DNA from: Rhodocyclaceae bacterium
GTDB lineage: Bacteria; Pseudomonadota; Gammaproteobacteria; Burkholderiales; Usitatibacteraceae
Length of the DNA stretch: 40,825 nt
Direction of reading: 5' to 3'
NCBI GenBank assembly: GCA_020247395.1
Contig: JADCJC010000008.1
Location: 1 to 40,825, forward strand
The position numbers and the translations under genes were made by a program. Of the stretch, positions 40,600 through 40,825 are shown one piece after another. The notes under the pieces are model-generated. The model saw nothing but the letters and a program-made list of their open reading frames with translations. It had not been told where the DNA came from and did not search any database. Within the stretch, counting starts at the first letter, position 1, and each line of letters begins with the position of its first letter.

Positions 40600-40825
40600 T
40601 TGCCTACGTCATGATAGTGACCACTACCTCCTGCAAGGCTGCGCTAAAGCGCCGCGTATTTTTTTATTATCTTTCAGACACTTAGAAAACCTTCGGAATT
40701 CTGGGTAACCTTTTACGTGCGCCGCAAAATTTCCGCAGATCACCTACGACGTCGAGGAAGGATAGACAAGTACGCCCCCTACAAACGGCAACCTTGCCGA
40801 TCACGACTAGGGTTTGGCACGTAAA

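Larger units (their letters stand above)
40087..40825. other. probable replication origin region with iterons (oriV)
   Basis: 739 bp with no convincing gene. Consensus 18-mer GGCACGTARACGGTTACC: 40228-40245 (plus, four mismatches), 40281-40298 (plus, exact), 40503-40520 (minus, one mismatch or none to the R position), 40704-40721 (minus, two mismatches) and the first ten bases again at 40816-40825, cut by the window edge. Extra GGTTACC cores occur at 40154 and 40387, and AGGTTAC at 40131. There is a perfect DnaA box at 40194-40202 and an AT-rich stretch (about 40657-40690). This is a standard iteron origin next to its initiator; the region probably continues past the edge. Confidence 0.8.

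Overview
The window looks like the backbone of a large conjugative plasmid from a proteobacterium, most likely a betaproteobacterium. This rests on gene content: a Rep_3-type initiator beside an iteron and DnaA-box origin, a MobH relaxase with its coupling protein, a Trb/VirB-type IV secretion operon, ssb, primase, helicase and nucleotide-supply genes. There is no rRNA, tRNA, CRISPR array or recognisable insertion sequence. The host call is inference.

Layout. 1-15,898 (minus) is the transfer block, in transcription order: MobH relaxase, coupling protein, an unknown 210-aa protein, a DUF4400 protein, VirB11/TrbB, VirB2/TrbC, VirB3/TrbD, VirB4/TrbE, VirB5/TrbJ, VirB6/TrbL, a small membrane protein, VirB8/TrbF, VirB9/TrbG, VirB10/TrbI, and an outer-membrane-type protein cut by the left edge that joins VirB9-like, OmpA-like and TcpQ-like parts. 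16,003-16,963 (minus) is an FlhD/FlhC-like regulator pair, comparable to SetDC/AcaDC of SXT and IncC elements. 17,175-21,678 (plus) is a divergent signalling operon: response regulator, unknown helical protein, hybrid histidine kinase. 21,861-40,086 (minus) is a maintenance or leading-region-like block: nrdB, a small secreted protein, a VWA protein, DUF3150, primase, nrdA, KTSC protein, ssb, small membrane proteins, a MoxR ATPase, UvrD-like helicase and Rep. 40,087-40,825 is the probable origin.

The most interesting signals are non-coding. (1) A 41-bp gap-free element recurs just upstream of the relaxase, virB11, trbF and helicase operons, with a weaker inverted copy near the origin. It is a good candidate operator for the FlhDC-like pair and would explain how transfer is switched on, perhaps under control of the adjacent two-component system. 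(2) Nine intergenic copies of the layout hairpin / TTATGA / hairpin lie in front of almost every transcription unit between 23 and 36 kb. The stems differ in sequence but keep their pairing, and the second hairpin starts 1-4 nt after the hexamer. This looks like an undescribed regulatory element: a structured leader, or a promoter active on single-stranded DNA in the recipient.

How the parts may work together: the sensor operon may control the FlhDC-like activator, which turns on relaxase, coupling protein and secretion genes through the 41-bp boxes. The second block supplies SSB, primase, helicase and deoxyribonucleotides for DNA establishment, each unit carrying the hairpin element. All function calls come from reading motifs by eye; no database search was run.
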